DNA of 64,000 nucleotides. Source: Bacteroidales bacterium. Lineage in GTDB: Bacteria > Bacteroidota > Bacteroidia > Bacteroidales > Muribaculaceae. The stretch covers positions 1-64,000 of the forward strand of contig SUXH01000010.1 in NCBI GenBank assembly GCA_015061055.1, in the 5' to 3' direction. Of this stretch, positions 52,079 to 61,846 are shown one piece after another (the first letter of the stretch is position 1; every line of letters begins with the position of its first letter). Both the position numbers and the translations under genes were made by a program. The notes beneath the pieces were generated by a model. The model worked only from the letters and a program-made list of their open reading frames with translations, searched no databases and was not told the DNA's origin.

Positions 52079-52498
52079 ATGAGGAAGCATTGGACCCAAC
52101 AAGAGTTAGACGATTTCAAAGAATTATATCCCACAATGACAGCTCCGGAACTTGCGACATATTTTGGAACCACAAAACAAGCGATATATGTTAAGGCTAA
52201 TAAAATGGGATTACACAAAGACCAGCCTTGCAAGATTAAACTTTCATATGAGCAGATATGGTGGCTCAAACGGAATTTCAAAGATATGAGAAATGAAATT
52301 TGTGCAGTTTATTTGGGTATATCTGTACGTTCTGTTGTGAGATTGGCAAGGTTTTATGGGTTAGAGAAAACATCTCAATTTATGAAAGATTGCCAACTTC
52401 ATACAGCAGAAAAGGCAAAGCAGAGTCATTTGAAAAACGGCACATATCCACCCAAAGGCTTTATTATTCCTGGTCGTGAGAAGTATTATTTTAAGTAA
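52079..52498 (+). CDS. Helix-turn-helix phage regulator
   Basis: The 139 residues begin with a SANT/GcrA-like element (WTQQELDDFKELYPTMTAPELATYFGTTKQAIYVKANKMGL split over two helices). A second similar unit follows (YLGISVRSVVRLARFYGL), so two HTH units are present. It is likely a DNA-binding switch protein placed before the late genes. Confidence 0.65.
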   Translation: MRKHWTQQELDDFKELYPTMTAPELATYFGTTKQAIYVKANKMGLHKDQPCKIKLSYEQIWWLKRNFKDMRNEICAVYLGISVRSVVRLARFYGLEKTSQFMKDCQLHTAEKAKQSHLKNGTYPPKGFIIPGREKYYFK

Positions 52499-52527
52499 GG
52501 ACATATACCACATAAAAAACGAGCAAT

Positions 52528-52869
52528 ATGAAAAGAAAAGTTTACATATCAATTCCAATCACAGGGCGAGAGTTAGAGGTTGCCAAGGAACACGCAAATA
52601 GACTTAAAAGGATATTTGAGGATAACCACTATACGGCAATAACGCCTTTTGATGTGTGTTCCGTTCCTGATAGACCATATTCATACTATATGGGGCGAGA
52701 TATAGAAACATTGCTTGAGTGTGATTTAATATGTATGGGTAAAGATTGGGATATATCCAAAGGTTGTAATTGCGAGTACCAAACTGCTCTCATATATGGC
52801 AAAGGGGTATTATTTGAGGAAACATTGTGGCAAAATTTGAAAGGTAGAGAGTTTATCCCCACCTTTTGA
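52528..52869 (+). CDS. DUF4406 protein, deoxyribosyltransferase-like
   Basis: The 113 residues match DUF4406 (KVYISIPITGRELEVAKEHANRL at the start, then ITPFDV and DLICMGKDWDISKGCNCEYQTA). The fold is related to nucleoside 2-deoxyribosyltransferases. It could act on nucleotides, but the substrate is unknown. Confidence 0.75.
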   Translation: MKRKVYISIPITGRELEVAKEHANRLKRIFEDNHYTAITPFDVCSVPDRPYSYYMGRDIETLLECDLICMGKDWDISKGCNCEYQTALIYGKGVLFEETLWQNLKGREFIPTF

Positions 52870-53019
52870 TTAGAAAAATTTGGTTGTTAAGTCAATTACA
52901 GACCAAACTCGTAAGAACAAAATCATTAGTTTTTCAGATTTAGAGATGTTGGTACTATTGTTCCCATCACTCTGATATTCAAATTTGAATTTACCATAAT
53001 TAAGTTTTATCTTTTTCAT
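52870..53019 (-). CDS. Possible small leftward protein
   Basis: A 49-residue minus-strand frame (MKKIKLNYGKFKFEYQ) has a basic start and hydrophobic end. It is the only leftward candidate within the phage lytic region. The rest of 52870-53110 is AT-rich with nothing clear. Confidence 0.35.
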   Translation of the reverse strand: MKKIKLNYGKFKFEYQSDGNNSTNISKSEKLMILFLRVWSVIDLTTKFF

Positions 53020-53110
53020 TAAACTAATAGGTATATTTATTATATAATATAACAAAAACTGCTATCATTTTCAATAGAATAGAGAGTTTTTAATAAAAAA
53101 GTTTTTACTT

Positions 53111-53908
53111 ATGAAATTTATCGTTACAGGTAGCGAGGGTTTTGTTGGCAAGGCTCTCGTTACAGCTTTACATCGTAGAGGAATTGAGGTTATCGGGATA
53201 GACCGAAAGAACGGAACGGAAGCGAAAGATATTGCCAAATATCTTGAGAACGAGGATATTGATTGTGTTTACCATTTGGCTGCACAAACATCAGTATTCA
53301 ATAATGATATCGAGCAGATCAAGAAAGACAATATAGATACATTTATGATTGTTTGTGATGTCTGCAGAGACAAGAAAGTAAAATTAGTGTACGCAAGTTC
53401 TTCAACGGCCAATGGTTGTAACACTACATCAATGTATGGCATAAGCAAGCATTTTAATGAACAGTATGCCACAAAATATAATCCAATGGCAACAGGTGTT
53501 CGATTACACAATGTATATGGACCTAATCCACGTCAAGGTACTCTACTCTGGAATTTATTAAATCAGGATAAGGTCAAATTATACAATGGTGGTGAAAATA
53601 TACGCCATTTCACCTACATTGATGATATTGTCGAGGGATTGATTTATGCTTATGGCAGCAGTCGCAAGTTATTGAACATAGCCAATCCGGAAAAGGCTAT
53701 CACCCTCAATTTTGCCGAAATTGTAAGAATGTATAATAGTGTTGATATTGAGATTGTTAGCGATTGTAAGAATTTTGACAATTTGGAGCAAACGGTTGAT
53801 AACACCATTTATACAGTACCTTTGCCATACTTGACAATATATGAAGGTCTTGGATTGGTGATGACGGGTGAAAAACCGACTATAAATGGCGGTACAAGCA
53901 CCGAATAA
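53111..53908 (+). CDS. NAD-dependent epimerase/dehydratase (extended SDR)
   Basis: The 265 residues show the Rossmann motif TGSEGFVG, the acidic residue GIDRK, HLAAQTS, SSST and the active-site YGISK (Y-x-x-x-K), then RLHNVYGPNPRQGT. It acts on a nucleotide sugar. It is short for the family because the C-terminal substrate part is reduced. In a phage it may change a surface sugar or supply the TAGT glycosyltransferase at 44779 (inference). Confidence 0.85.
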   Translation: MKFIVTGSEGFVGKALVTALHRRGIEVIGIDRKNGTEAKDIAKYLENEDIDCVYHLAAQTSVFNNDIEQIKKDNIDTFMIVCDVCRDKKVKLVYASSSTANGCNTTSMYGISKHFNEQYATKYNPMATGVRLHNVYGPNPRQGTLLWNLLNQDKVKLYNGGENIRHFTYIDDIVEGLIYAYGSSRKLLNIANPEKAITLNFAEIVRMYNSVDIEIVSDCKNFDNLEQTVDNTIYTVPLPYLTIYEGLGLVMTGEKPTINGGTSTE

Positions 53909-53940
53909 AAGATGAACGGCACTATGTCGGAAGAAAGAAA

Positions 53941-53990
53941 AGCCGAGAGATGTCATTTATATTGTTGAGAGTGGCATTTCCCGGCTCTTT
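53941..53990 (+). terminator. Hairpin before the late genes
   Basis: AGCCG (53941-53945) pairs with CGGCT (53982-53986). Nine further pairs (53947-53955 with 53972-53980, two G-T) extend the stem, followed by CTTT. It separates early/middle from late genes. The rest of 53909-54110 has no gene. Confidence 0.55.
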
Positions 53991-54110
53991 GTCAAAAATT
54001 TTTCAAAAGCGGGAAAAAGCAAAATAAGAAATACTACCTCAACAAAACTGAAACATTAAAACAAATACATCATCAATCTATTATTATAATCTTTTTTAAT
54101 CTTTATTTAT

Positions 54111-54647
54111 ATGGGTACAAAAACGAATAGACAATTAACATTAAAGCAAGAGTATTTTTGTCAATATTATGTAGATACAGACGGCAACGCAAGCGAAGCT
54201 TATAGAATGGCATACGATTGCCGAAATATGCAACCAGAAACGATTTGGAGCAATGCAAGCAGGCTCGCAAATAGCAGCAAGGTAGTAACAAGGATAAAAG
54301 AGATTATGAGTGAACGTGCCGAGAAGTCGAAAGTAAAGCGAGAAACGGTTGAAAAGGTGCTAATGGATATTATCACCGTAGATCCGAGTGATATATTTTT
54401 GATAGATGATAAAACGGGTAAAGTAAGAGTAAAGAACGCGAAACAGTTACCGGCAAATATTCGTAATTCAATCAAGAAAATCAGTAATAATAAGGGAGTA
54501 GTAACATACGAGTTTAATGGTAAGACTGAAGCGGCACGATTATTAGGAGCCTGGAATGGTTGGAACGCACCGAAAGAGGTGAATGTAAAGTCTGATAGTA
54601 ATGTTGTAGGAGAATTGCGTATCGGTTTTGATGATGACGATGAGTAG
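54111..54647 (+). CDS. Terminase small subunit
   Basis: The 178 residues fit Terminase_2-type small subunits: LTLKQEYFCQYYVDTDGNASEAYRMAY forms the DNA-binding helices. A middle TVDPSDIFLIDDKTGKVRVK segment and a C-terminal tail follow. It recognises phage DNA for packaging and partners the large subunit encoded next. Confidence 0.88.
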   Translation: MGTKTNRQLTLKQEYFCQYYVDTDGNASEAYRMAYDCRNMQPETIWSNASRLANSSKVVTRIKEIMSERAEKSKVKRETVEKVLMDIITVDPSDIFLIDDKTGKVRVKNAKQLPANIRNSIKKISNNKGVVTYEFNGKTEAARLLGAWNGWNAPKEVNVKSDSNVVGELRIGFDDDDE

Positions 54648-54766
54648 CAAAATGCAAAGTATAATTGTTGTTTTGTTTGCAAAATGAAAGTTTGAATGAG
54701 AAAAATATCGGGATAATACAAAAACAAGTAAGTGAAATTGCAATAAATCAAGCAAAATGTCATAAT

Positions 54767-56782
54767 ATGGAAATAAACTATAAAAAATTAAATCCGAATG
54801 GTTTTCAGTTGTTGAGGTTTATTCAAGATGTAGCAATACGATTCATAATAATGTTCGGTGGCTCATCATCGGGTAAATCATTCTCGGCAGCACAAATCAT
54901 TCTGATAATGACATTGCTTGATGGCGAGAATACTCTTGTTATGCGTAAAGTTGGAGCCTCGATAGAGAAAACCATATATGAGGATTTCAAGGTTGCAGCA
55001 AGATTATTGCATATAGATAGATTATTTAAGTTCCAACAGAACACAATTAAGTGTTTGCTGAATGGAGCCAAGATAGATTTTAGTGGACTTGACAACCCCG
55101 AAAAGATAAAAGGTATATCAAACTACAAAAGAATTTTACTTGAAGAATTAAGCGAGTTTGAAGAAATCGATTTTAAGCAATTAAGAAAGCGTTTGCGTGG
55201 TAAGAAAGGACAACAGATAATAGCGACATTTAACCCAATTAAAGAAACACATTGGATAAAGAAAAAACTATTTGATGTAGAAAAATGGCACGATGTTCCT
55301 ATGGGTGTGAGCATCGGAGGAAAGGATATGCCTATTGAACTAACAACGGTAAAGAGTATTAAGATGAATGAGCCTAAAACAATACTCAATCCACGAACAA
55401 AGGAGATAGAGGAACAGGCTCCAAATATGGTTATAATACAATCAACATATCTCAATAACTTTTGGGTTGTAGGTTCTCCATGTGGAACATACGGATATTA
55501 TGACGAACAATGTATAGCCGATTTTGAATATGATAGGCAACATGATCCCGACTATTATAATGTCTATGCTTTAGGAGAATGGGGTGTTATTCGTACAGGT
55601 AGCGAGTTCTTTGGCTCATTTAATCGTGGTAAACATTCTGGAGAATATAAATATAATACCTCACTACCTATTCATTTATCGATAGACTGTAATGTATTGC
55701 CCTATATTTCGGTTACATATTGGCAAGCAGATTTAGCAATAAATAAGATATTACGACAAATAGATGAAACTTGTGCAGAATCACCAAATAATACAGCGAG
55801 AAAGTCGGCTAAACTTGTGGCAAAACGGCTTAATGAGATGATGTACCAGGATAAGATATATCTTCATGGAGATGTAAGCACAAGAGCTTCTAACACGATT
55901 GATGAGAATAACCGTTCATTTCTTGATTTGTTTATATCCACTTTGGAAAAAGAAGGGTTTGATGTTGTTGATTGTGTCGGCAAGAAGAATCCGAGTGTAT
56001 CAATGTCGGGAGAATTTATCAATGCTATATTTGAAGAACAATTACCGGGCATAAATATTTCCATTAGCGAGAATTGTAATGTGTCGATAGAAGATTATAT
56101 GAGTGTTCAGAAAGATGCAAACGGTGCGATCTTAAAAACAAAGGTCAAGAATAAAACGACTTTGCAGACATACGAAGAGCATGGACACTTATCCGATACA
56201 TTTCGCTATGTAGTGTGTGATATATTAAAAGACGAGTTTATAACATTCTCAAATAAGAGAAAACGCAATCTATATGCTCGTGATGGGGCAATACATTTCT
56301 TTAATCCTGATACGGAATGTAAGTACACAAATAAAGTCGCATATCTATCTCCAAATATCAATGGTCGATTTGTGTTAGTCAAAGGGTGTCAGTGTGGCGA
56401 CAAGTGGCACATTACTGATGTTGCATACAGAGAAACAACCTCAACCGACGAGATACAAAAAGAAATCAGCAACTATGCTTGTAGCCCTACTGTGATAGAG
56501 TGTGCTGATGTATATTTCCCAATGGTTAGACAAATGAGAGAAGTTGCAAATTATGAGATTAGAGCAATGCGAGAGAGTACAGATTATGATAAACGAATAG
56601 CAGCCACATCAGACTATGTAAAAACAAGTTTGTTATTCAACGAAAAGATGTTGAATGATAGTGCTGAATATTCTCAATTCATGGCAAGCCTGCTCGACTA
56701 TAATAAGGATAGCGACAACAAAGAAGCGAGTGCTGTTTTGAGTGGCTTTATAGCCTTTGTAGTAAAATCGTTTTCAGCTTAA
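54767..56782 (+). CDS. Terminase large subunit
   Basis: I start at Met 54767 (671 residues, MEINYKKLNPNGFQLL). The frame is open to 54665 but the extra 34 residues look like intergenic sequence. The ATPase has Walker A GGSSSGKSFS and Walker B IKGISNYKRILLEEL. The nuclease part has DCNVLPYISV with later acidic sites. The long C-terminal region (about 490-671) is typical of Bacteroides siphophages. It cuts and pumps DNA into proheads. Confidence 0.9.
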   Translation: MEINYKKLNPNGFQLLRFIQDVAIRFIIMFGGSSSGKSFSAAQIILIMTLLDGENTLVMRKVGASIEKTIYEDFKVAARLLHIDRLFKFQQNTIKCLLNGAKIDFSGLDNPEKIKGISNYKRILLEELSEFEEIDFKQLRKRLRGKKGQQIIATFNPIKETHWIKKKLFDVEKWHDVPMGVSIGGKDMPIELTTVKSIKMNEPKTILNPRTKEIEEQAPNMVIIQSTYLNNFWVVGSPCGTYGYYDEQCIADFEYDRQHDPDYYNVYALGEWGVIRTGSEFFGSFNRGKHSGEYKYNTSLPIHLSIDCNVLPYISVTYWQADLAINKILRQIDETCAESPNNTARKSAKLVAKRLNEMMYQDKIYLHGDVSTRASNTIDENNRSFLDLFISTLEKEGFDVVDCVGKKNPSVSMSGEFINAIFEEQLPGINISISENCNVSIEDYMSVQKDANGAILKTKVKNKTTLQTYEEHGHLSDTFRYVVCDILKDEFITFSNKRKRNLYARDGAIHFFNPDTECKYTNKVAYLSPNINGRFVLVKGCQCGDKWHITDVAYRETTSTDEIQKEISNYACSPTVIECADVYFPMVRQMREVANYEIRAMRESTDYDKRIAATSDYVKTSLLFNEKMLNDSAEYSQFMASLLDYNKDSDNKEASAVLSGFIAFVVKSFSA

Positions 56783-56885
56783 TTTTGATTGCAACCTCCT
56801 GAATTAAAGAAGATTAATCGTTATTTTAGACAAGTGGTGTTTTTCGAGATTTTGACGATTTGGAACAAGCAACACATTAAATATT

Positions 56886-56893
56886 TAGTTTTG
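56886..56893 (+). promoter_or_regulatory. Host-type -7 box before the portal gene
   Basis: TAGTTTTG (exact TAnnTTTG) with TTTG at 56859-56862, 18 bases before the portal start. The terminase-portal gap of 128 bases supports a separate promoter. Confidence 0.5.
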
Positions 56894-56910
56894 TTGCAAA
56901 AGAGCAACAA

Positions 56911-58350
56911 ATGAACATCATTAAGAAAATATTTGGTACAAAATCAGTGATTAAGTCTGACGAAGTTGATAAAGGAAAAACAACATCAGACATAAAAGAT
57001 ATTGTACGATGGTCGCCTGAATATATCGACTTGCTTACTGCTCCATTGGTAGCAGGGTCAAATTATTTAGAGTTGTTTAAGTCTGTTCCTGAAGTATTCT
57101 GGCCAATAGATTATATCGCTTCAAGAATAGCCGGAGCACATTTTGAATTAAAAAGAGCCAAAGATGATAGTATTGTATGGACCAATAAACCGATAAACGC
57201 ACTATTATCGAAGCCTAATTGCATTATGGGTTGGCGCGAATTGATTTACCAACACCATATTTATAAACTTTGTACGGGCAACGCCTTTTTTCGTGCAGTC
57301 TTACCTGATACCGTAACAGACTCCGATACTCGCATTTGGCGTTGGTGTTCAAATTATTGGTCGCTACCGGCAGATAAAATAAGAATACAACCAACAAATA
57401 CGGGTTGCTCAATTCCTTTGTTCGGTATAGCAAGTAGAGAGGATATAATATCTTATTATCGTTTGGATATGGCATTAAGAGGTGCAATGGATATTCCGGT
57501 AATGCAAATATGGCATGATAGAGATGGTAGTGCAGAATATGAATCAGGTACAATGTTCTTGAAATCAAAGAGCCGTTTATCATCAATGAACAAACCTATT
57601 AGTAACCTTATCGCAGTATATGAAGCACGAAATGTGATTTATGTAAAACGAGGTGCTATTGGTTTTATCGTAGGACAAAAACAGGACCCGACAGGTAGTG
57701 TTGCATTAACATCATCAGAAAAAGATAATTTGAGAAAAGAATTAAACACAAAGTATGGTGTAGGTGAAAATCAATCGCCATACGGAATTTCTGATGTGCC
57801 GGTTTCATTTGTTCGTACCAATCTATCGATATCGGAGTTGCAACCATTCGATGAAACATTGGCAGATGCGATTGCTATTGCCGGAGCTTATGGTATTCCA
57901 TCTGTATTGGTGCCACGCAAAGACCAATCTACATTCAGCAATCAAGCGACAGCAGAAAAGAGTGTGTATTGTGGTATGGTTATTCCTATGGCAAAACGAT
58001 TCTGTGCTGATTTGACTTCATTTCTCGGACTTGACCAAGACGGATACTATTTGGATTGCAATTTTAGTGATGTCGATTGTCTGCAACAAGGGTTGAAAGA
58101 AGCTGAAGAGGTTAAGAAACTTGTAAATGAGAGATGTTCGGCACAATTCGACAAAGGTTTGATAACCCTAAATGATTGGCGTGCACAAATACACGAAAGT
58201 CAGATAGAAGATATAGAGTTGTTTGGTAAACTCAAGTTCCAAATGACAGATGAAGAAATAGAGATAATTAACAGAGTATTTAACACCAAAATTAGTGATG
58301 ACAATGGAAGAAAAAATCAAGAGCCTGATGTTCAAGACAAAGGCAAATGA
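56911..58350 (+). CDS. Portal protein
   Basis: The 479 residues match HK97/Phage_portal families: early FWPIDYIASRIAGAHFELKR, TGNAFFRAVLP, and the middle GAIGFIVGQKQD with the stem helix LRKELNTKYG. It forms the dodecameric ring for DNA entry. It overlaps the protease gene by 47 bases. Confidence 0.9.
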   Translation: MNIIKKIFGTKSVIKSDEVDKGKTTSDIKDIVRWSPEYIDLLTAPLVAGSNYLELFKSVPEVFWPIDYIASRIAGAHFELKRAKDDSIVWTNKPINALLSKPNCIMGWRELIYQHHIYKLCTGNAFFRAVLPDTVTDSDTRIWRWCSNYWSLPADKIRIQPTNTGCSIPLFGIASREDIISYYRLDMALRGAMDIPVMQIWHDRDGSAEYESGTMFLKSKSRLSSMNKPISNLIAVYEARNVIYVKRGAIGFIVGQKQDPTGSVALTSSEKDNLRKELNTKYGVGENQSPYGISDVPVSFVRTNLSISELQPFDETLADAIAIAGAYGIPSVLVPRKDQSTFSNQATAEKSVYCGMVIPMAKRFCADLTSFLGLDQDGYYLDCNFSDVDCLQQGLKEAEEVKKLVNERCSAQFDKGLITLNDWRAQIHESQIEDIELFGKLKFQMTDEEIEIINRVFNTKISDDNGRKNQEPDVQDKGK

Positions 58351-59350
58351 AGTGGATGAGGAAAAAGGTATCGTTACCGTAGCGGTCAATGGTATCGGTG
58401 TAAAGGACTCGCAGAACGACATATCAATGCCAGGTTCTTTTAATAAGACACTAAAAGAGAATATGAATCGTATGCGTTGGTTTCTCAATCATCGTACCGA
58501 TCAACTGTTAGGAGTTCCTTTGAGTGGAGAGGAAAGAGACGGCAATTTGATTATGACGGGCAAAATCAATCTCGAAAAGCAGATAGGTAGAGATACTTTT
58601 GCTGATTACAAACTCTATGCAGAGAACGGAAGAACACTCGAGCATTCGATAGGTGTTCAGGCAATTAAACGAGATAGTGTAGATTCTTGCAAAGTGCTTG
58701 AATGGAAAATGTTTGAGTACTCTACCTTGACGGCATGGGGTTCTAATCCTCAAACATTCCTTGTAAACCTCAAAAGTGCAACAACTGACCAGGTAAAAGA
58801 AGCGGTTGATTTTATTCGTAAAGCATTTAAGGAACGAGGATATACCGATGATAGACTTAAAAACTACGATATGGAACTCAATCTACTATTAAAAGCCTTG
58901 AATGGTGGTGATGTTGTTACTTGCCCTCATTGTAGTTATCAATTCGATTACAATGAGCAACCTCAACATACATTTTCACAACAAGTGTTGGACCACGCAA
59001 ATGATTACACTCGTTGGCTGACAGAAAGGATTGTTGCTGAACAAATCCGTGCGTTGGAGCCTGATGTTCGAGAAGAGGTAATCGCTATCATTGATGCTAT
59101 CAAAGCAGAGGGTAAAGAAATTACCGAAAAGAGCATAACTGATGTAATGGAGTATGTTCGTTGTCCAAACTGTTGGGCAAAAGTTTACAAAGCAAATAAA
59201 ATTATTCAGGAGCCGACTTCAGAATCTTCTGTTGAGCCGTCAAATGACACTCAACCAAAGAATGACAAAGAGGATATGGAGTTAAAGAGTGAAGCCGCCG
59301 ACAGCACTTCGTTCTTTGGTGGACTTAATGATTTATTCAATAACAAATAA
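58304..59350 (+). CDS. HK97-type prohead protease with inserted zinc ribbon
   Basis: The 348 residues from Met 58304 have an S78 protease part (about 1-160; catalytic His in WFLNHRTDQLLGVPLSG, Ser in LEHSIGVQAI). A C-terminal part (about 160-348) has CPHC (about 210) and CPNC (about 288), a split zinc ribbon, around a helical segment. The extension is probably a scaffold or capsid-delta-like tail. Confidence 0.85.
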   Translation: MEEKIKSLMFKTKANEVDEEKGIVTVAVNGIGVKDSQNDISMPGSFNKTLKENMNRMRWFLNHRTDQLLGVPLSGEERDGNLIMTGKINLEKQIGRDTFADYKLYAENGRTLEHSIGVQAIKRDSVDSCKVLEWKMFEYSTLTAWGSNPQTFLVNLKSATTDQVKEAVDFIRKAFKERGYTDDRLKNYDMELNLLLKALNGGDVVTCPHCSYQFDYNEQPQHTFSQQVLDHANDYTRWLTERIVAEQIRALEPDVREEVIAIIDAIKAEGKEITEKSITDVMEYVRCPNCWAKVYKANKIIQEPTSESSVEPSNDTQPKNDKEDMELKSEAADSTSFFGGLNDLFNNK

Positions 59351-59361
59351 AATTTTTTATT

Positions 59362-60930
59362 ATGAAAGTAAAAGCATCTGATTTCGGTGTTAATACCGAT
59401 AATTTGCCAAAAGAGCAAAAAGAATTCATGGAAAAAATGCTCGGCTTGATGTGTGAAGTAATCAACAAGTCGGCAGAAGGCTCTTTGTCTAAAGACGAAG
59501 TAGAAAAACAATTCAAGTCTATCAACGATGAATTAAAATCGTATGATAGCGAAAAGTTCAATCAACTTGTCAAAGACAATGAAGAACTTGTTAAGCAAGT
59601 AAAGAATTTGGGTGAAACCCTTACTAAACTTCAACAAAAAGGATTGAGTCTTGACACAATCAATAAGTTTGATGAAAAACTTAATGAAATGCTTGATAGC
59701 GAGAAGTTTCAAGACTTCGTGCATAACAAATCGCGCAAGACAGGCGAGTTTACAGGCTTTACATTGAAAGATGTTGTGTCAATGACAAGCAACTACACCG
59801 GCTCTCATTTAACAACACAACAGCAAAATACCGTTGTTAGCCAAATTGCTAATAAAAAGGTGCATTTGCGTGATGTTTTGACAACATTACAAGGTGATGC
59901 TAAATATCCGAATCTTGCGTTTACTCAAGTCTATGACTTTGACCGTAATGCTCGTTATGTAACTGAAAATGGCAAATTGCCTGAATCATCAATTCGTGCA
60001 AAAGAAATCCAAACCGGCACAAAACGTTTGGGTACCTTTATGAGAATATCAAAACGAATGTTGAAGAGCCGAGTATATATTCGTTCTTATATTCTCAATA
60101 TGTTGCCTGAAGCCGTATTTATGGCAGAGGATTACAATATTTTGTTTGGAGATGGAAACGGAGAAAACTTACTTGGTATTGCAAATCAACAAGGAGTAAC
60201 AGCAGTAGAGAAGATTATCGCAGAAAGCATTATCACAGGTAAAGCCGGCGATATTCATTCAATCACTCGTGCAAATGGTGGTAAAGATACTATTGTGGAG
60301 TTTGCAAAACCCCATGATATCATTCTTGACGGAATGACAATCACATTCACCGGAGCAACAACAAATGCAAACCTAAACGGGACTCATAGCATTGTTAAGA
60401 TGAATGACCGTCAAATTATGCTTGTTGGTGTTGCTTGTACCGGAGAAGAAGAGGCTGTTGCCAATATGACATTTACAGTAACTAATGCTGCATTCAAGAG
60501 CATCGAAGATCCAAACTCTCTCGATGTTATCAAGACAGCGTTTGCTGTAATGACATTTGCTCAATATATGCCAAATGCGATTATTCTCAATCCGATTACA
60601 GTAAATGCAATCGAAAGTGAAAAAGATACCGTAGGGCGTAATCTTGGCTTGATTCAGGTTGTGAATGGTGTTAAGACTATTGCAGGTCGCCCAATCATCG
60701 AGTACACAGGTATCCCTGCCGGTAAATATCTTCTTGGCGACTTCACAACAGCTGCAAATCTTGTGGATTACACATCACTTACTCTTGAATGGGCAGAAGA
60801 TGTTGATACCAAGATTGCAAATGAAGTGTGCTTAATCGCACAAGAAGAGGTAATCTTCCCGGTATATATGCCATGGGCGTTTGCATACGGAGATTTATCA
60901 GCGTTGAAAACAGCAATCACAAAAGACTAA
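59362..60930 (+). CDS. Major capsid protein, HK97 fold
   Basis: The 522 residues begin with a helical delta-domain-like region (about 1-125, coiled coil), then the Phage_capsid core (SNYTGSHLTTQQQNTVVSQI, RISKRMLKSRVYIRSYI, LFGDGNGENLLGI, IILNPITVNAIESEKDT). Residues about 285-375 form an inserted beta-rich domain (TIVEFAKPHDIILDGMTITF...TFTVTNAAF), which probably decorates the capsid surface. Length is well above the family core because of these additions. Confidence 0.9.
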   Translation: MKVKASDFGVNTDNLPKEQKEFMEKMLGLMCEVINKSAEGSLSKDEVEKQFKSINDELKSYDSEKFNQLVKDNEELVKQVKNLGETLTKLQQKGLSLDTINKFDEKLNEMLDSEKFQDFVHNKSRKTGEFTGFTLKDVVSMTSNYTGSHLTTQQQNTVVSQIANKKVHLRDVLTTLQGDAKYPNLAFTQVYDFDRNARYVTENGKLPESSIRAKEIQTGTKRLGTFMRISKRMLKSRVYIRSYILNMLPEAVFMAEDYNILFGDGNGENLLGIANQQGVTAVEKIIAESIITGKAGDIHSITRANGGKDTIVEFAKPHDIILDGMTITFTGATTNANLNGTHSIVKMNDRQIMLVGVACTGEEEAVANMTFTVTNAAFKSIEDPNSLDVIKTAFAVMTFAQYMPNAIILNPITVNAIESEKDTVGRNLGLIQVVNGVKTIAGRPIIEYTGIPAGKYLLGDFTTAANLVDYTSLTLEWAEDVDTKIANEVCLIAQEEVIFPVYMPWAFAYGDLSALKTAITKD

Positions 60931-60935
60931 TCGCT

Positions 60936-61328
60936 ATGGATTATATCTTATCAGGTAAAGATAAGGAAGTAGCAAAGGTTATTCAGGAAAACCGTGTTCG
61001 TGTCAATCGGGGTTTAGTGTCATTTACCCCGATGACCGAAACGGTCCATACCGACAATAGCGAGGTTATTGCAAACCTTATCGAAGAAAATCAAACCCTA
61101 AAAGCAGAAAATCAAAGGTTGCAAGACGAGTTGAATAAATCGACTCAAGAAGCGACAGGACAGCCGACAGTCGATGATAAAAATGTCGATTTGGAAGATT
61201 TGCAAGAGGTTGATTTAGACGACAATAAAGAAGTGATTGTCAATGACACCAAAGATGTATCGGAAGATGATGATAAAGCGATATCAGCAGACGATACGCC
61301 TAAATCATCAAAACGCACTAAAAAGTAA
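60936..61328 (+). CDS. Phage structural-module protein with acidic tail
   Basis: I start at Met 60936 (130 residues), 5 bases after the capsid stop. An earlier frame start lies inside the capsid gene. It has a coiled coil (about 45-70) and a highly acidic tail ending in KSSKRTKK. It may be a head-fibre or scaffold-like protein. Confidence 0.6.
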   Translation: MDYILSGKDKEVAKVIQENRVRVNRGLVSFTPMTETVHTDNSEVIANLIEENQTLKAENQRLQDELNKSTQEATGQPTVDDKNVDLEDLQEVDLDDNKEVIVNDTKDVSEDDDKAISADDTPKSSKRTKK

Positions 61329-61336
61329 GAAAAACA

Positions 61337-61846
61337 ATGTTAATAGATATCTCATATTTTACCAAAGGGAGCAGACATATCTTAAATGCTTCAACAGCTG
61401 AAATGCCCGGTCAAAACAGTATTTCGGTAAATGAAGCCATTATCGGCTATATTGACGAGTATCAAGAGTCATTTTTGTGTGAAATGTTAGGTTTCAGTCT
61501 TGGAGCAGATGTTAATCTCTATCTGTTGGAACTTGATTCTGATGCGACAAAAGAACACAACGAGCAATATGATGAAATTTGTGATAAAATCAAATATATG
61601 TTTGCCGATTATGTGTTTTTCCACATTCTCCGAGACTGTCAAACACAATCAACTACATCGGGACTTGTGCTACTCAAAAGTGCAAATGAATATGTTTCTC
61701 CTATCAATAGACAAGTATCAACTTGGAATACAATGGTAAAACGAAATGAGGTATTTCAGGCTTGGTGTAAAACAAATCTTTGTCCTATACCAAACATTGA
61801 AGTATCAACAAATATGCTAACACCCATCAACAATCTTAATCTATGA
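61337..61846 (+). CDS. Head-tail connector-like protein
   Basis: The 169 residues are mostly helical (EAIIGYIDEYQESFLCEMLGF, KIKYMFADYVFFHILRDCQTQ), the usual form of gp6-like adaptors in Bacteroides siphophages (DUF6712-like). Position directly after capsid genes supports this. Confidence 0.6.
   Translation: MLIDISYFTKGSRHILNASTAEMPGQNSISVNEAIIGYIDEYQESFLCEMLGFSLGADVNLYLLELDSDATKEHNEQYDEICDKIKYMFADYVFFHILRDCQTQSTTSGLVLLKSANEYVSPINRQVSTWNTMVKRNEVFQAWCKTNLCPIPNIEVSTNMLTPINNLNL

Noticed and set aside
54665-54766. Upstream extension of the terminase large subunit
   Set aside because: The residues lack the family pattern and the DNA looks intergenic; homology begins at MEINYKKLNP.
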